Source of the DNA: Euzebya sp.
Lineage (GTDB): Bacteria; Actinomycetota; Nitriliruptoria; Euzebyales; Euzebyaceae
NCBI RefSeq assembly: GCF_964222135.1
Contig: NZ_CAXQBR010000055.1
Coordinates: 1 to 54,184, forward strand
Direction: 5' to 3'
DNA: 54,184 nt
Part shown: positions 34,297 to 42,973 of the stretch, in pieces
Position numbering within the stretch: position 1 is the first letter of the stretch
How the letters are laid out: every line of letters begins with the position of its first letter
Translations under genes and position numbers: made by a program
The notes under the pieces: generated by a model
Database searches by the model: none
Told to the model about the DNA's origin: nothing
Seen by the model: the letters and a program-made list of their open reading frames with translations, nothing else

Positions 34297-35235
34297 GTGC
34301 CCGGGACCGAGCCCCCTCCACCGCCGTCGTTCCGCCGCTCCCCCGCGCGCGTCGACCGCCAGCTGGTGCTCGCGGCCAAGCTCCGCGCCCAGCGCAGCGA
34401 CCTGCGCCGCCTCGCCGAGACCCGGGCGTGGCTCGGCGGGCACCGCGCCCCGCACCGCCGCGTCGACCTGACCACCGATGACGGGGTCCGCATCGCCGCC
34501 TCCTGGCTGCCAGGCCCGCGTGCACGCGGCCCGGGGGTGGTCCTGGTCCACGGGTTCGCGGCGAGCCGTCGCAAGCCCGCGTACGCCCTGCTGGCCGACC
34601 ACCTCGCGGGCACCGTCGACGGCCTGAGCCTCGACCTCCGCGGCCACGGCCAGTCCGGCGGGCGCTGCCGCCTCGGCGCGGACGAGTGGCGGGACGTGGC
34701 CGCGGGCGTCGCCGCCCTGCGCGACCGGGGCACCCGCGACGTCGTCGTGGTCGGCGTGTCCCTCGGCGCGACCGCCACCTGCCACGCGCTGGCGCGGGGC
34801 CTCGACGTGGCGGGGGTGGTGCTCATCTCCGGCAGCGCCCGGCACCACGACCTCGACCTGCCCGGCATGCGGACGCTCGACGGGCTGTGGCGCCACCCGG
34901 TGAAGCGGCGGGTGTGGCAGCTCCTCGCGGGGTTCCGCATGGACGACCCGGCCACCATCCCGCCGTACCCCGACCCGGTCGACCTCCTGGGTGGGACCTC
35001 GACCCCGGGGCTGGTCGTGCACGGCCCGGACGACGACTACTTCTCCCTGGACCACGCGACCGCCCTCCGCGACGCCGCCGGGGGGTCCGCGACCCTGTGG
35101 GAGGAGGCCCCGGGCTTCGGGCACGCGGAGGACGGCATCACGCCGGCGCTCTGCGCGCGGCTGGCCGCCGCGGTCACGACCGTGGTGACCGACCGCTCCT
35201 TCGACCGCGCCCCTGGGCCCGGATCCGACGGCTGA
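34297..35235 (+). CDS. alpha/beta-fold hydrolase
   Basis: A 312-aa serine hydrolase resembling the YqkD/BAAT-like group. A basic N-terminal helix (about 10-45) precedes the domain. VHGFAASRRKPAY gives the oxyanion region, LDLRGHGQSGG follows, and the nucleophile elbow is GVSLGA (Ser near 152). HGPDDDYF holds the acid and a late FGHAED the His. There is no signal peptide. It diverges from the CWB2 gene. Substrate unknown. Confidence 0.84.
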   Translation: MPGTEPPPPPSFRRSPARVDRQLVLAAKLRAQRSDLRRLAETRAWLGGHRAPHRRVDLTTDDGVRIAASWLPGPRARGPGVVLVHGFAASRRKPAYALLADHLAGTVDGLSLDLRGHGQSGGRCRLGADEWRDVAAGVAALRDRGTRDVVVVGVSLGATATCHALARGLDVAGVVLISGSARHHDLDLPGMRTLDGLWRHPVKRRVWQLLAGFRMDDPATIPPYPDPVDLLGGTSTPGLVVHGPDDDYFSLDHATALRDAAGGSATLWEEAPGFGHAEDGITPALCARLAAAVTTVVTDRSFDRAPGPGSDG

Positions 35236-35312
35236 CCTCGCCGGCCGATCTCGGCACGGACGGTCACGTACGGCATCGGGGGACGCCCAATCGACCCTTG
35301 GCACGGGCACAG

Positions 35313-35332
35313 GAGTTGACTTACCTTAACTC
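35313..35332. promoter_or_regulatory. AT-rich inverted repeat before the LysM transglycosylase gene
   Basis: GAGTT (35313-35317) and AACTC (35328-35332) flank GACTTACCTT in an otherwise very GC-rich leader. TTGACT at 35316-35321 could be a -35 box. A regulator site or promoter is likely, but the -10 box is not clear. Confidence 0.35.
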
Positions 35333-35368
35333 ACGCCACACCAGTCACACGAGAGGTGGCCCCACGCC

Positions 35369-36211
35369 ATGCGCCAGAGCTTCCCCACCCGCCGCGGCAT
35401 GATCGTCGCGGTGGCCGGCCTGACCATCGTCACCGGCCCCACCGCCGCGTCCGGCTACGTCGTCGAGCGCGGCGACACCCTGTCCGGCATCGCCTCCCGC
35501 CACGGCGTGTCCACCGCCGCGGTCGCCGACGCGAACGGCCTCGCCGACCCCGACCTGATCGTCGAGGGCGCGGTCCTGGTGATCCCCTCCGGCTCCGGGC
35601 GACCGAGCGCGGTCACGCACGTCGTGGCGCCCGGTGAGACCCTCAGCCACATCGCGGCGATGTACGGCGTGTCGGTCAGCGCGCTCGCCGAGGCGAACGG
35701 CATCGACGACCCCGACCTCATCTACAGCGGGCGCCAGATCGCGGTGGCCGGCGGAGCGGGCGGTGGCGGGACGACCGCGACCCCGGCGGCCACCGGCGGG
35801 GGTGGGCGCGCCGCTGACCGCGACGAGGTCCGCCGGCTGATCGTCGAGACCGCGCAGCGCTGGGGCTGGCGCCCCGCGATCCCCCTCGGGCTCGCGATGC
35901 AGGAGTCCGGCTGGAACAACACCGTCGTCTCCTCCGCCGGGGCGATCGGCATCATGCAGGTGCTCCCCGCGACCGGGGAGTGGGCCGGCACGTACCTGCT
36001 GGACCGCCAGCCCGACCTGCGCCAGCCCGCCGACAACGTGGCTGCGGGCATCGCCTACCTCGACTACCTCTACGGGCGCTTCGACGGCGACATCGAGCTG
36101 ACCCTCGCCGCCTACTACGAGGGCCCGCGTCGGGTGGAGGAGCGCGGCCCGTCAGAGGGCGGCCGCCGCTACGCGGCCAACGTCATCGCTCTGTCAGAGC
36201 GCTACGGCTGA
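35369..36211 (+). CDS. LysM-lytic transglycosylase (SLT) cell-wall enzyme
   Basis: A secreted muralytic enzyme of 280 aa. After a signal sequence (about 9-28) come two LysM peptidoglycan-binding domains (YVVERGDTLSGIASRHGVS around 30-74; HVVAPGETLSHIAAMYGVS around 83-127). A Gly/Ala linker and a soluble lytic transglycosylase domain (about 150-275) follow, with the catalytic Glu in LAMQESGWN and the GAIGIMQVLP motif. It should cleave MurNAc-GlcNAc bonds in the wall. GAGAGGTGG lies before the ATG. Its last 10 bases overlap the converging tetR gene, inside a tandem repeat. Confidence 0.92.
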   Translation: MRQSFPTRRGMIVAVAGLTIVTGPTAASGYVVERGDTLSGIASRHGVSTAAVADANGLADPDLIVEGAVLVIPSGSGRPSAVTHVVAPGETLSHIAAMYGVSVSALAEANGIDDPDLIYSGRQIAVAGGAGGGGTTATPAATGGGGRAADRDEVRRLIVETAQRWGWRPAIPLGLAMQESGWNNTVVSSAGAIGIMQVLPATGEWAGTYLLDRQPDLRQPADNVAAGIAYLDYLYGRFDGDIELTLAAYYEGPRRVEERGPSEGGRRYAANVIALSERYG

Positions 36212-36238
36212 GCGCTGTCAGAGCGCGACGGCTGAGCC
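36191..36238. repeat. 24-base tandem duplication at a convergent gene end
   Basis: Two copies (36191-36214 and 36215-36238) agree at 22 of 24 positions, and a weaker third copy follows to about 36260. The first copy encodes the end of the LysM protein on the plus strand. On the minus strand the units encode 8-residue repeats (QPARSQTA, QPSRSDSA) that extend the C-terminus of the TetR protein. Confidence 0.75.
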
Positions 36239-36912
36239 GTCTGCGAGCGCGCCGGCTGGCGCTCGGGCCGGCGCAGGCCGTCGAGCAGCAGGTCGAGGGT
36301 GTGGTCGGTGACCGCGTCGGCGTCGAGCTCCACCTCGCCGAGGCCGTGGCCGAGCGCGGTGACCAGCCCGTGCACGGTCGCCCACAGGCTGACCGCCGTG
36401 GTGAAGGGGTCGACGTCGCGCAGCTCGCCCGCTTCGACGCCCGCCGCGACGATCCCGGCCATCTCCTCGAGCGTCCGCAGGCCGATCAGCTCCTCGGGGT
36501 CGACGAGCTCGACGACCTTCGCCATCGGGAGGGTGGTGAACAGCGTCGTGTACTCCGCCGGCCGTTCGAGGCCGAAGCGGACGTAGGCCCGACCGCAGGC
36601 GCGGAGCTGCGCGGCGGGTGACGCGAGCCCCTCCCTGGCCAGGCGCAGGTGGTCGGCGAGCGCGGTGAACCGCCGGTGGCAGACCTGCACGAACAGGTCG
36701 TCCTTGTCGGCGAAGTGCAGGTACACGCTCGTCGCGCTGACGCCGACCTCCCGGGCGACCTGGCGCAGCGACACCGAGTCGACGTTGCCGCGCTCGCCGA
36801 GCAGCCGCTCCGCGGCGTCCATCAGCTCGTCCCGCAGGCGGTCGCCCTCGCCGGCGGCCGCGCGGTGGCTCCGTCGGCTGCTCGCTCCGGCCGCGGGCGA
36901 CGTGGTCGACAT
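36202..36912 (-). CDS. TetR-family regulator of the MMPL exporter
   Basis: A 236-aa regulator with an N-terminal HTH (LMDAAERLLGERG, SLRQVAREVGVSATSVYLHF, DKDDLF, about 30-75) and a TetR C-terminal domain of the WHG-like type (YTTLFTT, TAVSLWATVHGLVTALG). The last 20 residues are a repetitive tail from a DNA duplication. The ATG lies two bases after the MMPL stop, so both are one transcript. It probably represses the operon by binding the nested palindromes at 39208-39228. Confidence 0.92.
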   Translation of the reverse strand: MSTTSPAAGASSRRSHRAAAGEGDRLRDELMDAAERLLGERGNVDSVSLRQVAREVGVSATSVYLHFADKDDLFVQVCHRRFTALADHLRLAREGLASPAAQLRACGRAYVRFGLERPAEYTTLFTTLPMAKVVELVDPEELIGLRTLEEMAGIVAAGVEAGELRDVDPFTTAVSLWATVHGLVTALGHGLGEVELDADAVTDHTLDLLLDGLRRPERQPARSQTAQPSRSDSAQP

Positions 36913-36914
36913 GG

Positions 36915-39158
36915 CTAGACGGTAGCCGGCCTCCGGTCCTCGGCGGTCGAGGCCGTGTCGTCGTCGAGGTCGATGACCTCCGAGAAGCCGATGCGCTCGT
37001 GCAGCCGCCGGAGCGGTGCGGGTGCCCACCAGTTCCACGTCCCGGCGAGCCGCATGAACGCGGGGACGAGGGTGGTGCGGACGATGAAGGCGTCGGCCAG
37101 CACCGCGAGCGTCATGCCGAACCCGAACAGCTTCATGAACGACACCGAGCCGGTCAGCCCGAAGGACACGAACACGACGGCGATCAGGACCGCGGCAGCC
37201 GTGACGATCCGCCCGGTCCGCTCGAGCCCGGAGGCGACCGAGCCGATGGGGTCGCCCGTGGCGTCCCACTCCTCCTTGATCCGGCTGAGCAGGAACACCT
37301 CGTAGTCCATGCTCAGGCCGAAGGCCAGGACGAACAGCAGCACCGGCATGGTCACCGCCAGCGAGCCGGTGGCGGTGAACCCGAGCGCCTCCTCGAACCG
37401 GCCCTGCTGGAAGACCCACACCATCGCGCCGAGCGTGGCGGTCAGGCTCAGGAGGTTCAGGACGATGGCCTTCAGCGGCATGAGGACCGACCCGAAGCTG
37501 AGGAACAGCACCACGAAGGTGATCACCGCGATCAGCGCCAGCGCCACCGGCAGCCGGTCGAGGAGCCCGTCGACGGAGTCGGTCAGCTCCGCCGAGGGCC
37601 CCCCGACCAGCACCCCCTGCGCGGGGGCACCCACCGCGCGGACGGCGGCGACCAGGTCGCGGCCGGCGTCCGACAGGGGCTCCACGGCGGAGATCACCGA
37701 CAGGTGCGTGCGGTCCCCGACGGCCCGGTCCACGGCATCCGGCAGCTCGACGGGCAACCGGCCCCCCGCGGCGTAGGTCCCGGTCGCGGCGTCGACGCGT
37801 GCGACGCCGTCCAGGCCGCTGAGCGCCACGGCGTAGCCCTCCACCTCCTCCGCGTCCGCGACGCCCGACAGCACGACGGTGACCGCGGACGCCTCGCGGG
37901 AGTCGAACTCCTCGCGCAGGACGTCGGCGACCTGGCGGGTCTCCGCGCCCGGCGGCAGGACGCGGTCGTCGGGGAAGCCGAGGGCCACGTCGAGGAAGGG
38001 CAGCCCCAGGACGAGCAGGAGCAGGGTCGAGACCGTGGCGATCGGCACCGGCCGCCGCATCACCGCCATGGCGATGCGGTGCCACGTCCCCTCCGTCGCC
38101 TCGCCCGGCGCGGCGGTCCGCACCCGGCGCACGGTCAGGGCGTTGACCCGGTGGCCGAGGACGGTCAGCAGCGCCGGCAGCACGACGACCGCGCCGACCA
38201 CGGCGAGGCCGACCACGGCGAGGCCGACCACGGCGATGCCCGCCCAGGCGAAGGACCGCAGGAACGCGAACTGGAACACCGCGAGCGCGGCCAGGCTGGA
38301 GGCGACCGTCAGGCCGCTGAACAGCACGGTCCGACCCGCGGTCCGGCGCGTCCGAACGACGGCGGTCGTGACGTCGTGGCCGGCGGCGAGCTCCTCGCGG
38401 AACCGGTTGACGACCAGCAGGGCGTAGTCGATCGCGAGCCCCAGGCCCAGGGCGGTCGTGAAGTTCAGCGCGAAGACGCTGACGTCGGTGACCCCGGCGA
38501 TCAGCTCGAGCGCGAGGAAGGTGCCGAGGATCGCCAGGCCGCCGATGGCCAGGGGGAGGAGGGCGGAGACGACCGACCCGAAGATCACGATCAACAGGAC
38601 GAGGGTCACCGGCAGGGCGATCAGCTCGGCGGCGACGAGGTCCTCCTCGACGACCTCGTTGATCTCGGCGAAGGTGGCCGTGATGCCGCCCACCTGCACG
38701 GCCATCACCTCGGTGTCGCTTGGCAGCTCCTCGCGCAGCGTGGCCGCGGCGTCGAGGCGGGCCTCCTCGTCACCGGCCAGGCGGACGAGCACAAGGGCGC
38801 GGTCGCCCGATGCCGAGCGCAGCGGCGGCGCACCGCCCAGCCCCCAGTAGCTGACGACCTCAGCCACCTCCGGACGCGCGGCCAGGTCGTCGGCGAGCGC
38901 GGTGGCGGCGCGGGTGACCGCCGGCGCGTCCACGTCCCCCTCCGCCGCGGTCACCAGCAGGGTCAGGTCGGGCCCGCCGGCGTCGAAGGTCTCCTCGAGC
39001 GCGGTCCGCGCCGCGGCGGACTCCGAGCCGGGGTCGTCGAAGCCGCCGGAGACGAGGGAGTCCTGGACATCGCCGCCGACCGCGCCGGCCAGCACGACCC
39101 CGAGCAGGGCGACGACGATGACGGCCCAGGGCCGTCGGGCGGGGAGCGGGAGTGCCAT
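36915..39158 (-). CDS. MMPL/RND-family exporter
   Basis: A 747-aa transporter driven by proton flow, related to mycobacterial MmpL and HAE2 proteins that export lipids or drugs. Two homologous halves each have one leading helix, an extracytoplasmic domain and a five-helix bundle. Key transmembrane Asp and Tyr residues appear in GLGLAIDYALLVVNRFREE (first half) and AFGLSMDYEVFLLSRIKEEW (second half), the family's proton-relay motifs. A 15-base tandem repeat (three units near 38200-38245) encodes VVGLAVVGLAVVG in one helix. The gene sits before and is coupled to a TetR gene. The exported compound is unknown. Confidence 0.93.
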   Translation of the reverse strand: MALPLPARRPWAVIVVALLGVVLAGAVGGDVQDSLVSGGFDDPGSESAAARTALEETFDAGGPDLTLLVTAAEGDVDAPAVTRAATALADDLAARPEVAEVVSYWGLGGAPPLRSASGDRALVLVRLAGDEEARLDAAATLREELPSDTEVMAVQVGGITATFAEINEVVEEDLVAAELIALPVTLVLLIVIFGSVVSALLPLAIGGLAILGTFLALELIAGVTDVSVFALNFTTALGLGLAIDYALLVVNRFREELAAGHDVTTAVVRTRRTAGRTVLFSGLTVASSLAALAVFQFAFLRSFAWAGIAVVGLAVVGLAVVGAVVVLPALLTVLGHRVNALTVRRVRTAAPGEATEGTWHRIAMAVMRRPVPIATVSTLLLLVLGLPFLDVALGFPDDRVLPPGAETRQVADVLREEFDSREASAVTVVLSGVADAEEVEGYAVALSGLDGVARVDAATGTYAAGGRLPVELPDAVDRAVGDRTHLSVISAVEPLSDAGRDLVAAVRAVGAPAQGVLVGGPSAELTDSVDGLLDRLPVALALIAVITFVVLFLSFGSVLMPLKAIVLNLLSLTATLGAMVWVFQQGRFEEALGFTATGSLAVTMPVLLFVLAFGLSMDYEVFLLSRIKEEWDATGDPIGSVASGLERTGRIVTAAAVLIAVVFVSFGLTGSVSFMKLFGFGMTLAVLADAFIVRTTLVPAFMRLAGTWNWWAPAPLRRLHERIGFSEVIDLDDDTASTAEDRRPATV

Positions 39159-39198
39159 GGCGGGTCCTGACGGAGCGGTCGAGTGCTGGCGCCAACCA

Positions 39199-39228
39199 AC
39201 ATAACGACGTCAAGTTGACGATGTCAAC
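39199..39228 (-). promoter_or_regulatory. MMPL-tetR promoter with nested palindromic operators
   Basis: On the minus strand TTGACA (39227-39222) and TTATGT (39204-39199) are 17 bases apart. Overlapping them are two nested palindromes, CGTCAAGTTGACG (39208-39220) and GTTGACGATGTCAAC (39214-39228), sharing TTGAC half-sites. This AT-rich island is a good TetR operator. Confidence 0.65.
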
Positions 39229-39334
39229 ATCCTGGGTTGCCAACCTCCGTGGATTCGCCGCCTGCGCGTGGCGGGGTAGGTGAGGAGCTGAGCGCCCTCC
39301 ACCCGGCGGGCCAGGACGCAGGACGAGAGCTGAC

Positions 39335-40387
39335 GTGAGCACCCAGACCGACCGCCCCCGCATCGTCGACCAGGGCGAACCCGCCCCGCTACCCGAGCCG
39401 CGGGGCGACGCGAGCGCCGCGCTCATGAAGGCGCTGTCCCAGCCGGGCGGCCACCTGCCGGACCTGCCGGAGCCCACCGACGACCCGTTGACGGGCGAGG
39501 ACGCCGCGCTGGCCCTCTACCTGTGCTACGAGCTCCACTACCGCGGGCTGGAGGGCGTCGACGATGCCTGGGAGTGGGATCCGGGTCTCCTGGCCCACCG
39601 CCAGCGCCTGGAGACGGCCTTCGAGGACCGCCTGCGCGACGAGGTCGGCCGGCTCCCCGCCGGGTTCGACCTCGCCGAGGAGCTGTGGGCGCTCGCCGCC
39701 GGGGCCGAGTCCCCCGACGCCCTGAGCGCCCGCATGGCCCGGGAGGGCACCTGGTCCGACCTGTGCGAGATCTCGGTCCACCGCTCCGCCTACCAGCGCA
39801 AGGAGGCCGACCCCCACACCTGGGGCATCCCGCGCCTGGCGGGCGAGCCCAAGGCCCGCCTGGTCGCCATCCAGTCCGACGAGTACGGGGAGGGCATCAC
39901 CGAGGAGATGCACGCCGGGCTGTTCGGCCTGTCCATGCAGGGCATGGGCCTCGACCCGACCTACGGCGCCTACCTGGACCACATCCCCGGCGTGACGCTG
40001 TCGACGGTCAACCTCATCTCGTTCTTCGGCCTCCACCGCCGCTGGCGCGGCGCCCTGATCGGGCACCTCGCCGGGTTCGAGATGGCCTCCGTCGCCCCGA
40101 TGCGCAACTACGCGACTGCGCTCCGACGCCTGGGCTGCGACGACTGGACCTGCCTGTTCTACGACACCCACGTCGTCGCCGACGCCGAGCACCAGTACGT
40201 CGCGGTGGAGCTGGCCGAGAGCCTGGTCACCCAGACGCCCGCGATGAAGGCCGACGTCCTGTTCGGCGCGAGCGCGCTGTCGGCGGTGGAGGGGATGATG
40301 AGCAGCCACCTCACCGACTGCTTCGGGGCGGGTCGGACGTCCCTCCGCCTCCCCCTCGACCTCCCGCCGGCCCCCGCGGACCGCTGA
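39335..40387 (+). CDS. haem-oxygenase-like di-iron (HDO-type) oxidoreductase
   Basis: A 350-aa protein of the iron-containing redox family with a haem-oxygenase-like helical fold. Likely metal ligands are visible in helices: LCYELHYRG, VHRSAYQRKEADPHTW, SDEYGEG, MHAGLFG and FYDTHVVADAEHQYVAV, a set of Glu, Asp and His that fits a two-iron site. Family members perform O2-dependent oxidations such as N-oxygenation, desaturation or decarboxylation. GTG 39335 is the chosen start. The next gene, 23 bases on, is an LLM-type oxidoreductase, so the two may act on one substrate. The reaction is not known. Confidence 0.8.
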   Translation: MSTQTDRPRIVDQGEPAPLPEPRGDASAALMKALSQPGGHLPDLPEPTDDPLTGEDAALALYLCYELHYRGLEGVDDAWEWDPGLLAHRQRLETAFEDRLRDEVGRLPAGFDLAEELWALAAGAESPDALSARMAREGTWSDLCEISVHRSAYQRKEADPHTWGIPRLAGEPKARLVAIQSDEYGEGITEEMHAGLFGLSMQGMGLDPTYGAYLDHIPGVTLSTVNLISFFGLHRRWRGALIGHLAGFEMASVAPMRNYATALRRLGCDDWTCLFYDTHVVADAEHQYVAVELAESLVTQTPAMKADVLFGASALSAVEGMMSSHLTDCFGAGRTSLRLPLDLPPAPADR

Positions 40388-40398
40388 CCCGTGGCGCC

Positions 40399-40404
40399 TA
40401 CAGT
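40399..40404 (+). promoter_or_regulatory. -10 box, probable leaderless start of LLM gene
   Basis: TACAGT ends 6 bases before ATG 40411, with no ribosome-binding site between. The box lies just past the stop of the HDO gene, so the LLM gene may have its own promoter as well as read-through. Confidence 0.5.
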
Positions 40405-40410
40405 GCGGGC

Positions 40411-41226
40411 ATGCGCTTCGGGCTGACCCTCTGCAACCACGGCGAGTACGCGGACCCCGCGCTGCTCGCCGACCTCGCCGTCGCCGCCGAGGACGCCGGG
40501 TGGGACGGCGTGTTCGTGTGGGACCACATCGCCCGCGACGGCGAGCCGCCGATGACCGACCCGCAGGTGGCGCTGGCGGCCATCGCGACCCTGACCGCGC
40601 GCATCACGATCGGCCCGATGGTCACCCCGCTCGCACGCCGACGGCCCTGGAAGGTGGCGCGCGAGGCGGTCGCGCTCGACCACCTCTCGGGCGGCCGCAC
40701 CGTCCTCGGCGTCGGGCTCGGCGTGCACGCCGAGGAGTTCGGGCAGCTGGGGGAGGAGGGCACCGCCCGCGGCCGGGCGGCGCTGCTCGACGAGGCCCTC
40801 GAGGTCATCACCGCGCTGTGGACGGCCGAGCCGGTCCGCCATCACGGGGCGGCCTTCGACGTCGAGGCGCACTTCACCCCCGGGCCGGTCCGCGGGCACA
40901 TCCCGATCTGGGTCGGCGGTACCTGGCCGAACGCCGCGCCGTTCCGCCGCGCAGCCCGGTACGACGGCGTGTTCCCGGTCACCCGGGCCGGGTACGAGCC
41001 CGCGGACTACACCGCGATGCGGGCCTTCATCGCCGAGCACCGCGATCCGGCCGCCCCCCCGCCCACCGTCGTGCACCAGGGCAGCGGCGAGGCCGGCGAC
41101 ATCGACCGCTGGCCGGCGTACGCCGAGGTGGGCGTCGACTGGTGGCTCGAGTCCTTCCGCTCCGAGGAGCGCCCGGTCGCCGAGTGCCGCGCGGTCATCG
41201 CCGCGGGACCGCCGTCCACGACCTGA
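40411..41226 (+). CDS. LLM-class (luciferase-like) flavin/F420 oxidoreductase
   Basis: A 271-aa TIM-barrel oxidoreductase. It has GLTLCNHGEYADP at the start, WDGVFVWDHI, TARITIGPMVTPLARRRPWKVAREAVALDHLSGGR in segments around 60-105, GVGLGVHAEEF and PIWVGGTWPN. These mark the bacterial luciferase-like superfamily, whose actinobacterial members often use F420. The cofactor cannot be fixed by eye. It directly follows the HDO-type gene and precedes a small Rho-N-like gene. Confidence 0.88.
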   Translation: MRFGLTLCNHGEYADPALLADLAVAAEDAGWDGVFVWDHIARDGEPPMTDPQVALAAIATLTARITIGPMVTPLARRRPWKVAREAVALDHLSGGRTVLGVGLGVHAEEFGQLGEEGTARGRAALLDEALEVITALWTAEPVRHHGAAFDVEAHFTPGPVRGHIPIWVGGTWPNAAPFRRAARYDGVFPVTRAGYEPADYTAMRAFIAEHRDPAAPPPTVVHQGSGEAGDIDRWPAYAEVGVDWWLESFRSEERPVAECRAVIAAGPPSTT

Positions 41227-41271
41227 TCGAGTTCCGGGTTCGCATCCGCGACGTCGGGGCAGGACCATGAC

Positions 41272-41526
41272 ATGGCCAAGGATCACGGACCCAGCGTGAA
41301 GGACGACGAGCAGTACGAGGCGCTGCGCGACCAGGGCATGAGCAAGTCCAAGGCCGCGGCGATCGCCAACTCCGGTGAGGAGGCCTCGGAGAAGGGCGGC
41401 AAGAGCCCGTCCTACGACGAGTGGACGAAGGAGGACCTCTACGAGCGGGCGCAGGAGCTCGACGTGGAGGGCCGCTCGGACATGTCGAAGGACGAGCTCA
41501 TCGACGCCCTCCGCAAGGGTTCCTGA
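41272..41526 (+). CDS. small DUF7218/Rho-N-like protein
   Basis: An 84-aa charged protein. The first half (KDDEQYEALRDQGMSKSKAA, AIANSGEEAS) matches the small family found in many high-GC genomes. The second half (WTKEDLYERAQELDVEGRS, MSKDELIDALR) is a Rho termination factor N-terminal/SAP-like helical module that can bind nucleic acid. A GCAGGA site precedes the ATG. Function unknown; it may be a stress-related nucleic-acid-binding protein. Confidence 0.8.
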   Translation: MAKDHGPSVKDDEQYEALRDQGMSKSKAAAIANSGEEASEKGGKSPSYDEWTKEDLYERAQELDVEGRSDMSKDELIDALRKGS

Positions 41527-41545
41527 ACGACCGGGTTCCTGACCC

Positions 41546-42880
41546 TCACCGCCGGCGGAACCGCACCGGCAGGGGCACCGACGGGGTGAGGGTGATGTCG
41601 CTGCGCACCGGGGTGTCCCGCGTGAGCGCGACGACCTCCGCGCGGGCCAGCACGGTCGCCAGGATCAGCTGCATCTCGAGGACCGCGGTGTGGGCCCCGA
41701 TGCACGACCGCGGGCCGGCGCCGAACGGCAGGTAGGTGTGGCGCGGGCGGTCGGTGGCGGGCACGTCGACGAACCGCTGTGGCCGGAACGCCTCGGGGTG
41801 GGGGTAGAGGTCGGGGTGGCGGTGCAGGCTCCAGAAGTTCGTGTACGCCATCGTCCCGGCCGGCACGTCCCAGCCGTCGACGACGGCGTCCTCCGCGGCC
41901 CGCCGCCCCGTCCCCGGCGCCGAGGGGTACAAGCGCATGGTCTCGTCCATCACCGCGGTCGTGAGCCTGAGCCGCTGGGCGTCCTCCGCGGTCTCCACCG
42001 GCCCGAGCGCGGCGACCTCGTCTGCGGCGTCGGACTGCACCTCCGGGTGCATGCCGAGCAGCTGCAGGGCCATCGTCAGGGCGGTCGCCGTCGTGTCGTG
42101 GCCCGCGGCGACGAACACGAGGACCTGGTCGCGGATCTCGGCGTCGGTGACCCGCCGCCCGGTGTCGGGGTCCTCTGCCAGCCGCAGCCGGCCGATGAAG
42201 GAGTCCTCGTCCGCGGTCGCGCCGGCCAGCACCTCGTCGACCAGCGCGTAGACCTCGCGGACCGCCCGCTCCTGGCGGCGGATGTGGGGCAGGGGCGTCC
42301 GCCGCGGCAGCACCAGCGGGCCGAAGGCGCGTTCGATGATGTAGGCCGAGACGGTCTGGAAGTGCCGCTCGAGGCGGTCCGCCAGGTCGTCGCGACCGGC
42401 GCCGAACAGCAGGTCGGTGACGATGACGAGGGTCAGCCGGAGCACCTCGCTGCGCAGCGACAGGGGTCGCTCGGCGGCGATCCAGCGCGCCACCGCCTCC
42501 TCGGCCCGCCTGCGGACGAGCGGGGCGTAGGCGGCTGACTGCTTCGCCGTGAACAGCGGGGACAGCACACGGCGCTGGAACCGCCAGTCCTCGCCGTAGG
42601 CGCTGAACAGCCCCGTGCCCAGCACGTCCCGGAAGGCCTCGAAGAACGGGTGCCCGGTCTTGGTGAAGGGCGAGCGCGCGCCGAGGATCTGCCCGATCGC
42701 CTCGGGCGTCCGCGTCACCGTCAGCCGTCGGCCGATCAGCGGCGGGCCGAACCGGAGGCTGAAGGTGTCACCCCAGTCGAGGTGGAGGCGCTGCCACTCC
42801 CCGGCGATGTGGGACGAGGTCGCGAGCGGCAGGTGGCCGATGAGCGGGTTGGCCCGGGGGCCGGGGGCGAGGCGGGGCAT
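41546..42880 (-). CDS. cytochrome P450
   Basis: A 444-aa haem-thiolate monooxygenase. The I-helix motif AGHDTTATA supplies the O2-activating Thr, ETMRLYP is the ExxR motif, and the haem-binding loop FGAGPRSCIGAH holds the Cys ligand. AYGEDWRFQRRVLSPLF is the usual C-helix. The pattern resembles fatty-acid or terpene-type bacterial P450s of the CYP102/CYP4-like branch more than macrolide enzymes. ATG 42880 has GGAGGA about ten bases upstream. It diverges from an aldo/keto reductase gene. No ferredoxin gene is adjacent. Confidence 0.94.
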   Translation of the reverse strand: MPRLAPGPRANPLIGHLPLATSSHIAGEWQRLHLDWGDTFSLRFGPPLIGRRLTVTRTPEAIGQILGARSPFTKTGHPFFEAFRDVLGTGLFSAYGEDWRFQRRVLSPLFTAKQSAAYAPLVRRRAEEAVARWIAAERPLSLRSEVLRLTLVIVTDLLFGAGRDDLADRLERHFQTVSAYIIERAFGPLVLPRRTPLPHIRRQERAVREVYALVDEVLAGATADEDSFIGRLRLAEDPDTGRRVTDAEIRDQVLVFVAAGHDTTATALTMALQLLGMHPEVQSDAADEVAALGPVETAEDAQRLRLTTAVMDETMRLYPSAPGTGRRAAEDAVVDGWDVPAGTMAYTNFWSLHRHPDLYPHPEAFRPQRFVDVPATDRPRHTYLPFGAGPRSCIGAHTAVLEMQLILATVLARAEVVALTRDTPVRSDITLTPSVPLPVRFRRR

Positions 42881-42973
42881 CGGCGACGGTCCTCCACGGT
42901 GGCCTGGTCGACGGGTCCTCCGGTGGAGGGCGGTCCACGTGTCGCGGTCCACCCGGCCGGAGAGGGTCTCCAC

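Noticed and set aside
35236-35368. c-di-AMP (ydaO) riboswitch before the LysM transglycosylase gene
   Set aside because: Such genes often carry it in actinobacteria, but I cannot find the conserved blocks and the gap is short.
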